The position numbers and the translations under genes were made by a program. 8,171 nucleotides of DNA from CAZUHN01 sp964620535 (lineage in GTDB: Bacteria; UBA8248): positions 1 to 8,171 of the forward strand of contig CAZUHN010000131.1 in the NCBI GenBank assembly GCA_964620535.1, given 5' to 3'. Below are positions 1 through 6,222 of the stretch, one piece after another. The notes beneath the pieces are model-generated. The model made no database searches and was not told the origin of the DNA. It was given only the letters and a program-made list of their open reading frames with translations. Each line of letters begins with the position of its first letter. Position 1 is the stretch's first letter.

Positions 1-161
1 GACCTCATAGCGCTCTGGGCTACCGTCCACCGGCCCCCGAGGCGATAGAGCCACCTCCTCCAGGCTTCGCTACGCTTCGCCTTCCGGAGGTGGCTGCAGG
101 ACTAACATAAGGAGTGGTACCACTATCGGGGGCAGGTCACCAAACGCCCAAACCCAATATT
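1..161. other. Gene-free left edge with hairpin, palindrome and possible IS end
   Basis: No coding region is supported here. Positions 49-58 and 86-95 form a perfect 10-bp inverted repeat (AGCCACCTCC / GGAGGTGGCT) around a 27-nt loop that carries the near-repetitive segment GCTTCGCTACGCTTCGCC. No T-run follows it on the minus strand, so it is not a convincing intrinsic terminator for the hydrolase gene that ends at 162; a REP-like or element-associated hairpin is more likely. Positions 113-124 are a perfect 12-bp palindrome (AGTGGTACCACT). Read on the minus strand, 139-127 gives TGACCTGCCCCCG, which resembles ends of some IS3-family elements (from memory, unverified), so the left edge may be the tip of an element running off the window. 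Confidence 0.4.
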
Positions 162-1187
162 TTACTCGCCGAACTCGCCCTGTTCCGTGAAAACGAAGGC
201 TACTTTGTTCCCCTCTGCGACGGCATGCGATCCGCCCGCGCCGCCCCCGTCGAGGCCGCCCGTAAATGACCAGCAGTAGCCGTCGACCGGCATTTTTATT
301 TCCTCCACCACATCGCCGTATACATTTGCGATCTCGACGACGGTTTCTCCCTTTTCGAGCCTCACCCCGGGTTCTTTCTTGACGAACATGAACCCGCCCC
401 GTTGGGCGTAGAGATTCCCGTAGGCTTCGAGATCTCCCGGGAGCACTACCGCGTTTTGTTTCACAGGCTCCCCTTCTAACATGCCGACCGATTTCATCAC
501 GTTCAAAATCCCTTTGGTTCCCAAATCGGTGATGCTGTCCCAGAGGAAGACGTTTCCGGCAAGCTCCGGGGTGAGGGCGGGTTTCCCATTGTTCACGCTG
601 GTCCCCATGATACCCGTGGGTGCTTTTGCCCGGTTGTTGATGGGGGTTACACCAAAAGCCTTTGCGATTTCCCTGATTCCCTCCCGCACCTCATCGTTTG
701 GGGCCAACTGCAGCGCGGTGATCACAAACGGGATGGACGGGAGTGGATTGGCGTGCATGTCGAGAACGTAGTCGGCCGGCTCAAGGGCATTGTTGATGTG
801 GTATGCCATTCTCTGGGTCACGGTCGCCGATACTTGGTCCACGGGAGGGAGAAACCAGGGTCCCGAAAGGTTCGTTTTATCCAAAGGCGTCCGGTATGCC
901 TCGTCCCGAACGGCCAGGGGATTGGCACAGGTAACGGCCAGCAGCGCCCCCCGCATCGAGGCCGGGTCAATCCTTTTCAGGGCGCCGAAAACCGCGCCAA
1001 TCGGACTGAGCTCAACTCCGTGCACGCCGCTAACGACGGTCAGGACCGGGCCGTCCTCCGCGCCGTTTACGTTGACCAGAGGGATTTTGACCTTCGATCC
1101 GTCCGCCAACTCGACTGAACCCAAAGCGCCTCTCGCCATTTCTCCTGCCTTTGCCTGCGTGTTGCCAATCTCGAACACGTTTCGCAT
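162..1187 (-). CDS. Succinylglutamate desuccinylase/aspartoacylase-like zinc hydrolase (M14 family)
   Basis: The 341-residue protein belongs to the AstE/AspA branch of the zinc carboxypeptidase (M14) fold, enzymes that hydrolyse an N-acyl amide bond in the cytoplasm. Visible motifs are the first zinc pair H56 and E59 in SGVHGVE, the third zinc ligand H145 in LDMHANP, and E208 in TPELAG at the expected catalytic glutamate position. The segment NPLAVRDEAYRTPLDKTNLSG (88-108) matches the family NP...R.P.D..N block, but the usual Arg after Asn is Leu (N106-L107), so substrate carboxylate recognition may differ. After residue 250 there is a beta-rich C-terminal domain. There is no signal peptide. 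The ATG at 1187 follows an AGGGG sequence about nine bases upstream. The gene appears monocistronic; a transposon-like inverted repeat begins 41 bp upstream. The substrate cannot be named from the sequence. Confidence 0.85.
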   Translation of the reverse strand: MRNVFEIGNTQAKAGEMARGALGSVELADGSKVKIPLVNVNGAEDGPVLTVVSGVHGVELSPIGAVFGALKRIDPASMRGALLAVTCANPLAVRDEAYRTPLDKTNLSGPWFLPPVDQVSATVTQRMAYHINNALEPADYVLDMHANPLPSIPFVITALQLAPNDEVREGIREIAKAFGVTPINNRAKAPTGIMGTSVNNGKPALTPELAGNVFLWDSITDLGTKGILNVMKSVGMLEGEPVKQNAVVLPGDLEAYGNLYAQRGGFMFVKKEPGVRLEKGETVVEIANVYGDVVEEIKMPVDGYCWSFTGGLDGGGAGGSHAVAEGNKVAFVFTEQGEFGE

Positions 1188-1227
1188 CTGTCTGATCCCC
1201 TGCGCTGGAAAGCCAATAGATATTTGA

Positions 1228-1250
1228 CCTGTGCATGACGAATTACTAAT
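1228..1250 (+). repeat. Left terminal inverted repeat of element A
   Basis: This 23-bp sequence, with core CATGACGAATTACTAAT, is the inverse complement of 2243-2265 with two mismatches. The same motif recurs at 7119-7141 and, inverted, at 7431-7453. The four copies form two inward-facing pairs and therefore look like ends of two related mobile elements. This copy lies 41 bp upstream of the hydrolase start codon. Confidence 0.7.
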
Positions 1251-1298
1251 TCTATCCTAAATGCAGACCTTTAGTCGCCTTGTCCGTAACAGCAATCC

Positions 1299-1889
1299 TG
1301 TCCTGTCCAATTCTCATCCGGAATCTATGCCTCTTCGCGGTAATAGTACTTGAGGATTCCTCCAAGTCGCTCGCGGCAGGACACTTCCCCTACTTTCTTT
1401 CCCTCACCCCCATTAGATTCAAATAGGCGATTGTTCAGACCCTGATGGTTCCGTTCTTGGTGATAATGAACCACATAGAGGAGGCCACGTGTCGCAATAA
1501 TCTCTCGGAAAAGAATATCATCCGATCGAGGCACTCTTGCTTAATTGACTGGACAAATCGTTCGCAATAAGCATTCAGATTAGGTGACCGGTGCGGCAGA
1601 CGGACAATATTCGTCCCGGCATCTATGAGAAACCCTCGAAACCCCTCGCAGTATTTCCGGTCCCAGTCTATGATAAGGAAGCGTTTTCCTCTCTCAGATA
1701 GTCGATGACCTTTTGCTGATGCCGGTTCACCCAACCAGACAAGGTGGTGAGGAGAAATTCCCAAGGCTGCAGGCCTCTGTTCATGAGGGCGGATTCCAAC
1801 CTCTTCTAAGTGGAGTGTGAGGCAGAATCTTGGCATCAAAATCTCTTCTGAAAAGGAATTTAGGATTCAGATGAATTTGGGGACCGGAC
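1299..1889 (-). mobile_element. Degenerate rve-type (IS3/IS481-like) insertion sequence
   Basis: A shortened insertion sequence of about 590 bp surrounds the transposase remnant. Its ends are imperfect inverted repeats. Plus-strand 1300-1325 starts GTCCTGTCC, then AATTC, CATC and GAATC blocks. Minus-strand 1889-1863 starts GTCCGGTCC followed by matching AATTC, CATC and GAATC blocks. The same end occurs at 8036 with a sharper sequence. A full-length member of this family would carry a transposase of roughly 350-370 codons, so more than half a kilobase is missing. The element sits inside element A and must have inserted after it. Base composition is clearly less GC-rich than the flanking metabolic genes. 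Confidence 0.65.
1325..1784 (-). pseudogene. Broken integrase-core transposase with internal deletion and frameshift
   Basis: Three pieces of one transposase remain, in order. (1) The N-terminus starts at ATG 1784 and includes LSGWVNRHQQKVIDYLREEN, typical of the family start; this frame stops at 1668. (2) The C-terminal half of the rve catalytic core is in another frame from about 1693. It has the second acidic residue in LIIDWDRKY and the glutamate in SPNLNAYCERFVQSIKQECL, spaced as expected for a DDE core; this frame stops at 1435. (3) The C-terminus VVHYHQERNHQGLNNRLF through CRERLGGILKYYYREEA is in a third frame and ends at 1325. Pieces 1 and 2 meet at GAGAGGAAAACGC (1681-1693), readable in both frames, which suggests loss of roughly 190 codons by recombination at a short direct repeat. 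Pieces 2 and 3 are joined by a frameshift at about 1478-1485. It cannot make active transposase. Confidence 0.85.
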
Positions 1890-2222
1890 GGGTTCAGGGA
1901 TAAATCCTAGGCCGTCCAATCCCACCAAACTGAAACGAAAACTTGGCGTCGGAGAAAAAGGCCCGATGAAGGCCTTCGGGGGAATGTATGCTCACTCCAA
2001 CCCCAGAGAAAAGTTGGTGTGGACTGCCTGGTGGAGGCGACGGAAATCGGACTGGAACAAATAACGAAAGTTATATCAGTTAGTTGCAGTCATTTCTGCT
2101 CACCAATAAATTAAGAACACTACCTCTGATACTACCTACCGCCAGCACTCAAATCGAAGTGTCCAACCAATCAGGCAGATTTGAGAATATTTGAGTGCCA
2201 GTCATATTGTTGAGGCCTGTTT
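1890..2222. other. Gene-free interior of element A
   Basis: No gene is supported. The stretch contains a 10-bp palindrome (GAAGGCCTTC, about 1968-1977) and a perfect 10-bp inverted repeat, GCACTCAAAT at 2145-2154 with its complement at 2189-2198, around a 34-nt loop. A 32-codon frame runs from ATG at about 1966, but it has no family resemblance and no convincing ribosome binding site, so I do not call it a gene. The sequence is AT-richer than the flanking operon. Confidence 0.4.
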
Positions 2223-2242
2223 CAGACACCGATGGTCGCTTG

Positions 2243-2265
2243 ATTAGTAATTCGCCATGTACAGG
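2243..2265 (-). repeat. Right terminal inverted repeat of element A
   Basis: On the minus strand it reads with core CATGGCGAATTACTAAT and pairs with 1228-1250 (21/23). Inward, 2223-2242 is also conserved with the corresponding end of element B (7411-7430), so the conserved subterminal region is longer on this side. Confidence 0.7.
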
Positions 2266-2340
2266 CGTGCCAGAGCAGTTTTCCATCGGTTCGGAACGTT
2301 TTTTTTGTCTGAATCCTGTTTTCGGAAGTATTTCTAGGAA

Positions 2341-4461
2341 TCATTCTGGAAATGGGAGCGCCTCGAAAAAGGCGTCCTGGAATTTCGTCCGGCCAGCAAG
2401 CTCAACGTAGCGAGTCCTCTTTTTCAGGTCCGAGGCCCGCTTCAGATCCGCCCGGGAGAGGAGGGCCAACCGCGCTCCGCTCGCCGCCGCGTTGTTCACC
2501 ACACGGACCCGATCAAGCGGAAGGGGGGGAAGAAGGCCTATGCGTGCCGCACGTTCCGGAAGTAGGTGCGTGCCGAAGGCACCGGCGAGGTGGATCGCCC
2601 CGACATCCTCCCAGGCGATACCCGCCGTCTGAAGGAGAAGGTCGCCCGCCGCGCGGACCGCCGCCTTTGCTGCCTGAAGCTTTCGCACATCCCACTGATC
2701 GAGGACGATCCTCCTAGCCAGAGTGGGGTTTTCGCTCTCAGCGAGGAGAAATCCACGTCTGCCGTCTTCCTCGAAAATTCGGCAGCACAATTCATCCGAT
2801 TTATCCCGGGCAAGCTCCTCGGCCGTGCGCACCCTCCCGGAAGGTTCGATCACTCCCAGATCAAGAAGGCCAGCCACAACGTCGACGAGACCCGTTCCGC
2901 AGATCCCGACCGGAGCCAATCCGTCGATCGTGCGAAAGCGGAATTTTTCCCCTTCAACATCCATCGCGGAAATCGCTCCCGGGCCGAAAAGCATGCCGCT
3001 ACGGATCTCACCCCCTTCAAACGCCGGGCCGGCCGGCGTAGAGGCGCACCAAATGACACCGTCAGGCATTCCGAGGAGCAATTCCACGTTCGTCCCCAAG
3101 TCCAGCGCGAGTTCCGCTTTTTCACGACACGGATGATCAAGGCCCACGGCAAGCGCCACCCCGACGGCATCGGCTCCAACAAATCCGGTAAGCAAGGGCA
3201 GGAAGTGGGCCCGTGCCGAGGAGGGGAGCCTCAGGCCAAGGTCGCGCGGCCGGAACGCCACGTCCTCCTCGATGACGGGAACGTAGGGGGCTATGCCGAG
3301 TGATTCGACCGGAATTCCCAGGAAGAGGTGATGCATCACACTGTTTCCCACGAAGACCAGAGAGAGGAGGTGACGTTTCCGCGCCCGAATTTGGCGCAGG
3401 AGGCTGGTGAGAAGCATGTCGATGTCGCGGCGCACGGCGCGCGTGAGTTGATCCCGGGCGTCCTCTCCCCCCCGCGCCCGTGGGGTGGCCGCCAGTACTC
3501 GCGCCATCAGATCTGCTCCCCAGGCGCTCTGACCGTTGGGCCTTCCCGCCTCCGCCAGAAGGGTACCCGTCGTCAGGTCGATGAGATAACCGACCAGGTT
3601 CGTCGTGCCGATATCGATCACCGCCCCATAGGACTTTCGCGCGGAGTCTCCCGGTTCGATGTCCACGATCGCATCTTCGGAGAGGGTGAACGTCAGAGGG
3701 GTGTTCTGCGCGAGCGCTCGGGACAGGTGCGGCTCCAGCCGGGGAAAGAGGTCGGCGCTGAAATGGATGGGTCCGGTTTCGCTATTTCGGGCCTTCCGTG
3801 CGGCGAGGGCTCGAGTGAGAACGGCGCCCGACTTGCCCACGTCTCCCGCCTCGAGCCTGAGCGAGAAACGTTCGACCCAAGGGTCGAGCCGGACGGGAAG
3901 AGAGGTGTCGATCGTTTTCCGGATCGGCCGATCCGCCGGCCGGGGTGCGAGGACGGCCAAGTTTCCCCGCACCGGGATCTGGCAAGCCAAGCGCCAGCCC
4001 GCGCTGAGTTCCTCTTCGGTGAGTTGTCGCTTCTCGGCGGCGGTCGGAGGCTCCAGCCAAGCGGGGGCGCCGCCCTTCCTTTCGGCCGAGGCGAGGGGGA
4101 CAACCCGGCAACGGGTGCACTTTCCGAAGCCCCCGCACTCCGAACCCAACGGGAGGCCAGCGATCCGGGCGACCTCGAGGACGGAAGTGTCCTTCCTGAC
4201 CTCGATTCGCTCGGCCAGATTCGCTGCCTGGGCCTTCGGAGTGGAGGGGAAGCCGTCCGTGAATGGTGAGGTATCGAGGGGGCGAAAAAAGTCTACCTCG
4301 TAGGGCCCTCGGAGGTTTTCGCCCTCCGGTAGATCGACTTTTTTAGTAATGTCCGTACTCCATCGCAGCCTCGAAAATCGCGCAGATGTTTTCCGGAGGG
4401 ACCTCCTCCTGGATATTGTGGACGGCTGCCAGCACGTAGCCCCCACCCGGAGCCATGTCAC
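2341..4461 (-). CDS. RACo-type [2Fe-2S]/ASKHA reductive activator of the corrinoid protein
   Basis: The protein belongs to the family that reduces inactive Co(II) corrinoid back to Co(I) with ATP. Numbering is from GTG 4461. The ferredoxin-like part has C109, C115, C118 (CGGFGKCTRC) and C160 (RLACQ), the C-x5-C-x2-C...C pattern of a [2Fe-2S] site. After a linker, an ASKHA ATPase-like domain runs from about 278: AVIDIGTTN (280-288), LALDLGTNVE (451-460), AGPAFEGGE (477-485), GICGTGLVD (519-527), HLAGAFGTH (624-632) and VVNNAAASGARLA (654-666), all typical of the DUF4445/RACo C-terminal region. It is the last gene of the methyl-transfer operon and presumably reactivates its corrinoid protein. 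The start is uncertain. GTG 4461 overlaps the upstream gene by 119 bases and is implausible, yet no ATG, GTG or TTG occurs in frame between the upstream stop and the Fe-S domain. Non-standard options are ATT at 4350 or CTG at 4218. A terminator-like hairpin lies over residues about 40-59. Confidence 0.88.
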   Translation of the reverse strand: MTWLRVGATCWQPSTISRRRSLRKTSARFSRLRWSTDITKKVDLPEGENLRGPYEVDFFRPLDTSPFTDGFPSTPKAQAANLAERIEVRKDTSVLEVARIAGLPLGSECGGFGKCTRCRVVPLASAERKGGAPAWLEPPTAAEKRQLTEEELSAGWRLACQIPVRGNLAVLAPRPADRPIRKTIDTSLPVRLDPWVERFSLRLEAGDVGKSGAVLTRALAARKARNSETGPIHFSADLFPRLEPHLSRALAQNTPLTFTLSEDAIVDIEPGDSARKSYGAVIDIGTTNLVGYLIDLTTGTLLAEAGRPNGQSAWGADLMARVLAATPRARGGEDARDQLTRAVRRDIDMLLTSLLRQIRARKRHLLSLVFVGNSVMHHLFLGIPVESLGIAPYVPVIEEDVAFRPRDLGLRLPSSARAHFLPLLTGFVGADAVGVALAVGLDHPCREKAELALDLGTNVELLLGMPDGVIWCASTPAGPAFEGGEIRSGMLFGPGAISAMDVEGEKFRFRTIDGLAPVGICGTGLVDVVAGLLDLGVIEPSGRVRTAEELARDKSDELCCRIFEEDGRRGFLLAESENPTLARRIVLDQWDVRKLQAAKAAVRAAGDLLLQTAGIAWEDVGAIHLAGAFGTHLLPERAARIGLLPPLPLDRVRVVNNAAASGARLALLSRADLKRASDLKKRTRYVELAGRTKFQDAFFEALPFPE
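4285..4344 (-). terminator. Terminator/attenuator-like stem-loop at the UroD-fold/activator boundary
   Basis: On the minus strand the UroD-fold gene's stop codon runs into a 13-bp interrupted stem, AAAAAAG and TCTACC (4344-4328, four unpaired bases between them) against GGTAGA plus CTTTTTT (4297-4285). Within the loop is a second hairpin, CGGAGG / CCTCCG (4310-4315 and 4323-4328), and the palindrome AGGGCCCT (4302-4309). The symmetrical A- and T-tracts are characteristic of intrinsic terminators and could work in either direction. It would lower transcription of the activator gene relative to the three upstream genes. Confidence 0.65.
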
Positions 4462-5503
4462 CGATGCGACGCTTCACCTCCTCGAATATCTCGTCGCGCG
4501 TACCGAAGGGTATGACGCGGCCCGTGTCGATACCTCCCCAAAAGGAAATGTCCTTTCCGAACTCGCACTTGAGTCGCGCGGTATCGCCCATGTTCTTCGC
4601 CGAAACCTGAACCGGATTGAGGCTTTCGATACCGATCTCAATGAGATGGGGAAGAAACATGTCCATGCAGCCGTCGCTGTGATAAAGGAGCTTGGCGTTG
4701 GGGTCCGTCTTCTTCATGGTCTCGAAGAGAATTTTCTGTCGGGGTTTCACGAACTCTTCGTACATCTTCACAGAGATCATCGGGCCATCCTGGGTGCCGA
4801 GGTCGTCGCCCGAGTACATGACGTCGATGAACCCATTCGTCTCGGAAAGCACCCGTTGAGTCATCTCGAGTTTGACCTCGAGGATCTTGTCGAGGAGGGC
4901 GTGAACGAATCTCTTGTTCGTGACGAGGTCGGAATAAAAATCTCCGAAACCCCGCATCCACTCGGCCTCCGCCCAGAAGCCGGAGGCGGGATAGACTAAG
5001 ACCACTGCGTAGTCCGTCTCTTCGTGGAGCGCCCGGGCCCGCTCACGCAGGCCGCGGTAGTACCCTGGATCCTTGGGGTCGGGCCAGTGGAAGCGCCGCA
5101 GGGCATCAAGAGTTCCCGCGTCCCCTTCGAAACATCCCTTCAGGAGAAAGTAGGAGTTGGACTCTTCGGTGCGCTGCCATTGGATCCCCCACTCGTCCTG
5201 GAAGGTGAGGGGGTCGATGACGATATCCGTCCAGTTCTCGGGCGCCCCCATGTTAACGGTCCGGACGTCGGCGTGGAACATCTTGAGGATAGCCTCGTCG
5301 ACAAAGGCCACCTGGCCCTGCATGCTCATGAGGCGAGTTTCTGATTCGATCCCGAGGTGACGCTTCAGCTTCTCATAACCCAGTACCGAGATGCTGCTAG
5401 ACGAAGTCGAGCCGAAGTCAATGGGAACGCGGTCGGGCTCCCGGTGGTCCATCGCTCGGCGCACTCGCTCCCGCGGGGTAAGACTCCTGCTCTGGAAAAC
5501 CAT
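4343..5503 (-). CDS. Uroporphyrinogen-decarboxylase-fold corrinoid methyltransferase
   Basis: The 386-residue protein has the UroD/MtaA/CmuA TIM-barrel fold, but its context points to cobalamin-dependent methyl transfer rather than haem synthesis. Features seen are an N-terminal LTPRERVRRAMDHREPDRVP (8-27), MYSGDDLGTQDGPMIS (229-244), LLYHSDGCMD (272-281), ESLNPVQVSAKNM (293-305), FWGGIDTG (321-328) and the C-terminal GGGYVLAAVHNIQEEVPPEN (353-372). MtaA/MtbA-type enzymes use a zinc-binding His-x-Cys; here the residue two after H275 is Asp and a Cys follows at 279, so the metal site may be altered. It probably moves a methyl group from an unidentified donor to the corrinoid protein, or from it to an acceptor. 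The ATG at 5503 has a GGGGGG ribosome binding site about eight bases upstream, and the gene follows the corrinoid gene by 29 bp. Soluble, with no signal peptide. Confidence 0.88.
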   Translation of the reverse strand: MVFQSRSLTPRERVRRAMDHREPDRVPIDFGSTSSSSISVLGYEKLKRHLGIESETRLMSMQGQVAFVDEAILKMFHADVRTVNMGAPENWTDIVIDPLTFQDEWGIQWQRTEESNSYFLLKGCFEGDAGTLDALRRFHWPDPKDPGYYRGLRERARALHEETDYAVVLVYPASGFWAEAEWMRGFGDFYSDLVTNKRFVHALLDKILEVKLEMTQRVLSETNGFIDVMYSGDDLGTQDGPMISVKMYEEFVKPRQKILFETMKKTDPNAKLLYHSDGCMDMFLPHLIEIGIESLNPVQVSAKNMGDTARLKCEFGKDISFWGGIDTGRVIPFGTRDEIFEEVKRRIGDMAPGGGYVLAAVHNIQEEVPPENICAIFEAAMEYGHY

Positions 5504-5532
5504 GGCGATTTCCCCCCTAGCCGGACGCGCGC

Positions 5533-6180
5533 CTAGGTCTGGCGTACGGCGGCGTAAAGCCCCTTGAACCTCTCAACAGCGAGGACTGCGTTTCTTGCGT
5601 ATCCGTCAGCACCGATCTTTACGGCGTACTCTGTATCGAGCGGGGCGCCGCCGACCATGATTCGCACGTCCCGCCCGAAGGACGCGCGGCGGATCTCCTC
5701 AATGATGCCGCCCATCCGGTTCATGGTGGTGGTGAGAAGGGCCGACATTCCCAGAAGCCGCGCCCCCGAATCGGTAAGCGCCTTGACGAACCTATCGGCG
5801 CTCGTATTCACCCCCAGGTCGATCACCTCGAATCCCGCGCCGCGGAGCATCATGCAAACGAGATTTTTCCCAATGTCGTGCATGTCGCCCTTGACCGTCC
5901 CCATGACGACCTTTCCGAGCGGTTCCACGCCGGTCGCTTCTAGCAGCGGTCGCAGAAAGTCCATCGCCGCGTTCATGGCCTTCGCCGCGGCCATGAGCTC
6001 AGGGATGAAGATCTCGCCTCGTCCGAATTGATCTCCGAGGGCTTCCATCCCGGGGATCAATCCTTCGTTAAGAACCGTCACCGGACTTCGGCCGGCATCG
6101 AGATCATTCTCTATCAGACGCACCACTTTCTCCCGATCCCCGCAGATGATTCCCTGCGTAAGCTCTTCGTTGCGTGTCAT
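5533..6180 (-). CDS. Corrinoid (B12-binding) methyl carrier protein, MtaC/MtbC-like
   Basis: The 215-residue protein has the two-domain build of methyltransferase corrinoid proteins and of the MetH B12 module. A helical cap domain (about 1-85, with VLNEGLIPGMEALGDQF and a GEIFIPELM segment) is followed by a Rossmann-like B12-binding domain (about 88-210). The lower-ligand signature DMHDIG is at 99-104, with H101 expected to coordinate cobalt base-off. SALLTTT (146-152) and GGAP (177-180) match the conserved nucleotide-tail loop positions. It carries the methyl group between the UroD-fold protein and the homocysteine methyltransferase, and is expected to be reactivated by the RACo-type protein encoded downstream. 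The length is normal for the family. The ATG at 6180 is preceded by GGGAG about nine bases upstream; the gap to the upstream gene is 42 bp. Confidence 0.95.
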   Translation of the reverse strand: MTRNEELTQGIICGDREKVVRLIENDLDAGRSPVTVLNEGLIPGMEALGDQFGRGEIFIPELMAAAKAMNAAMDFLRPLLEATGVEPLGKVVMGTVKGDMHDIGKNLVCMMLRGAGFEVIDLGVNTSADRFVKALTDSGARLLGMSALLTTTMNRMGGIIEEIRRASFGRDVRIMVGGAPLDTEYAVKIGADGYARNAVLAVERFKGLYAAVRQT

Positions 6181-6222
6181 ATTCTTTGCTCCCGCAATGG
6201 CTTGCCTACGGATTGCCGAACC

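Larger units (their letters stand above)
1228..2265. mobile_element. Element A: inverted-repeat-bounded segment interrupted by an IS relic
   Basis: A segment of about 1.04 kb is bounded by 23-bp imperfect inverted repeats (21/23 matching) shared with element B at 7119-7453. At the right end the similarity to element B extends inward to 43 bp (2223-2265 against 7411-7453, 37 identical). At the left end about 27 further bases agree at 17 positions. Apart from the nested transposase relic (1299-1889) it encodes nothing recognisable, so the ancestral element was about 0.45 kb and presumably non-autonomous (MITE-like). No clear target-site duplication is visible outside the repeats. The parent element family is unknown to me. 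Confidence 0.55.

Noticed and set aside
1966..2064. 32-codon plus-strand frame in element A
   Set aside because: No ribosome binding site, no homology that I recognise, and it lies in decayed element sequence.
2285..2312. Terminator after the activator gene, suggested by a run of eight Ts at 2300-2307
   Set aside because: On the minus strand this run is As, and on the plus strand the preceding stem is only about three base pairs.
3328..4269. Long plus-strand open frame (313 codons) opposite the activator gene, plus others at 2566-3303 and 3659-4303
   Set aside because: They are GC-rich antisense frames of a clearly conserved gene, with low-complexity Arg/Gly/Pro-rich translations and no family motif.
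4343..5503. True haem-pathway uroporphyrinogen decarboxylase (hemE)
   Set aside because: The N-terminal and C-terminal motifs and the corrinoid-protein neighbours fit the methyltransferase branch of the fold rather than HemE.
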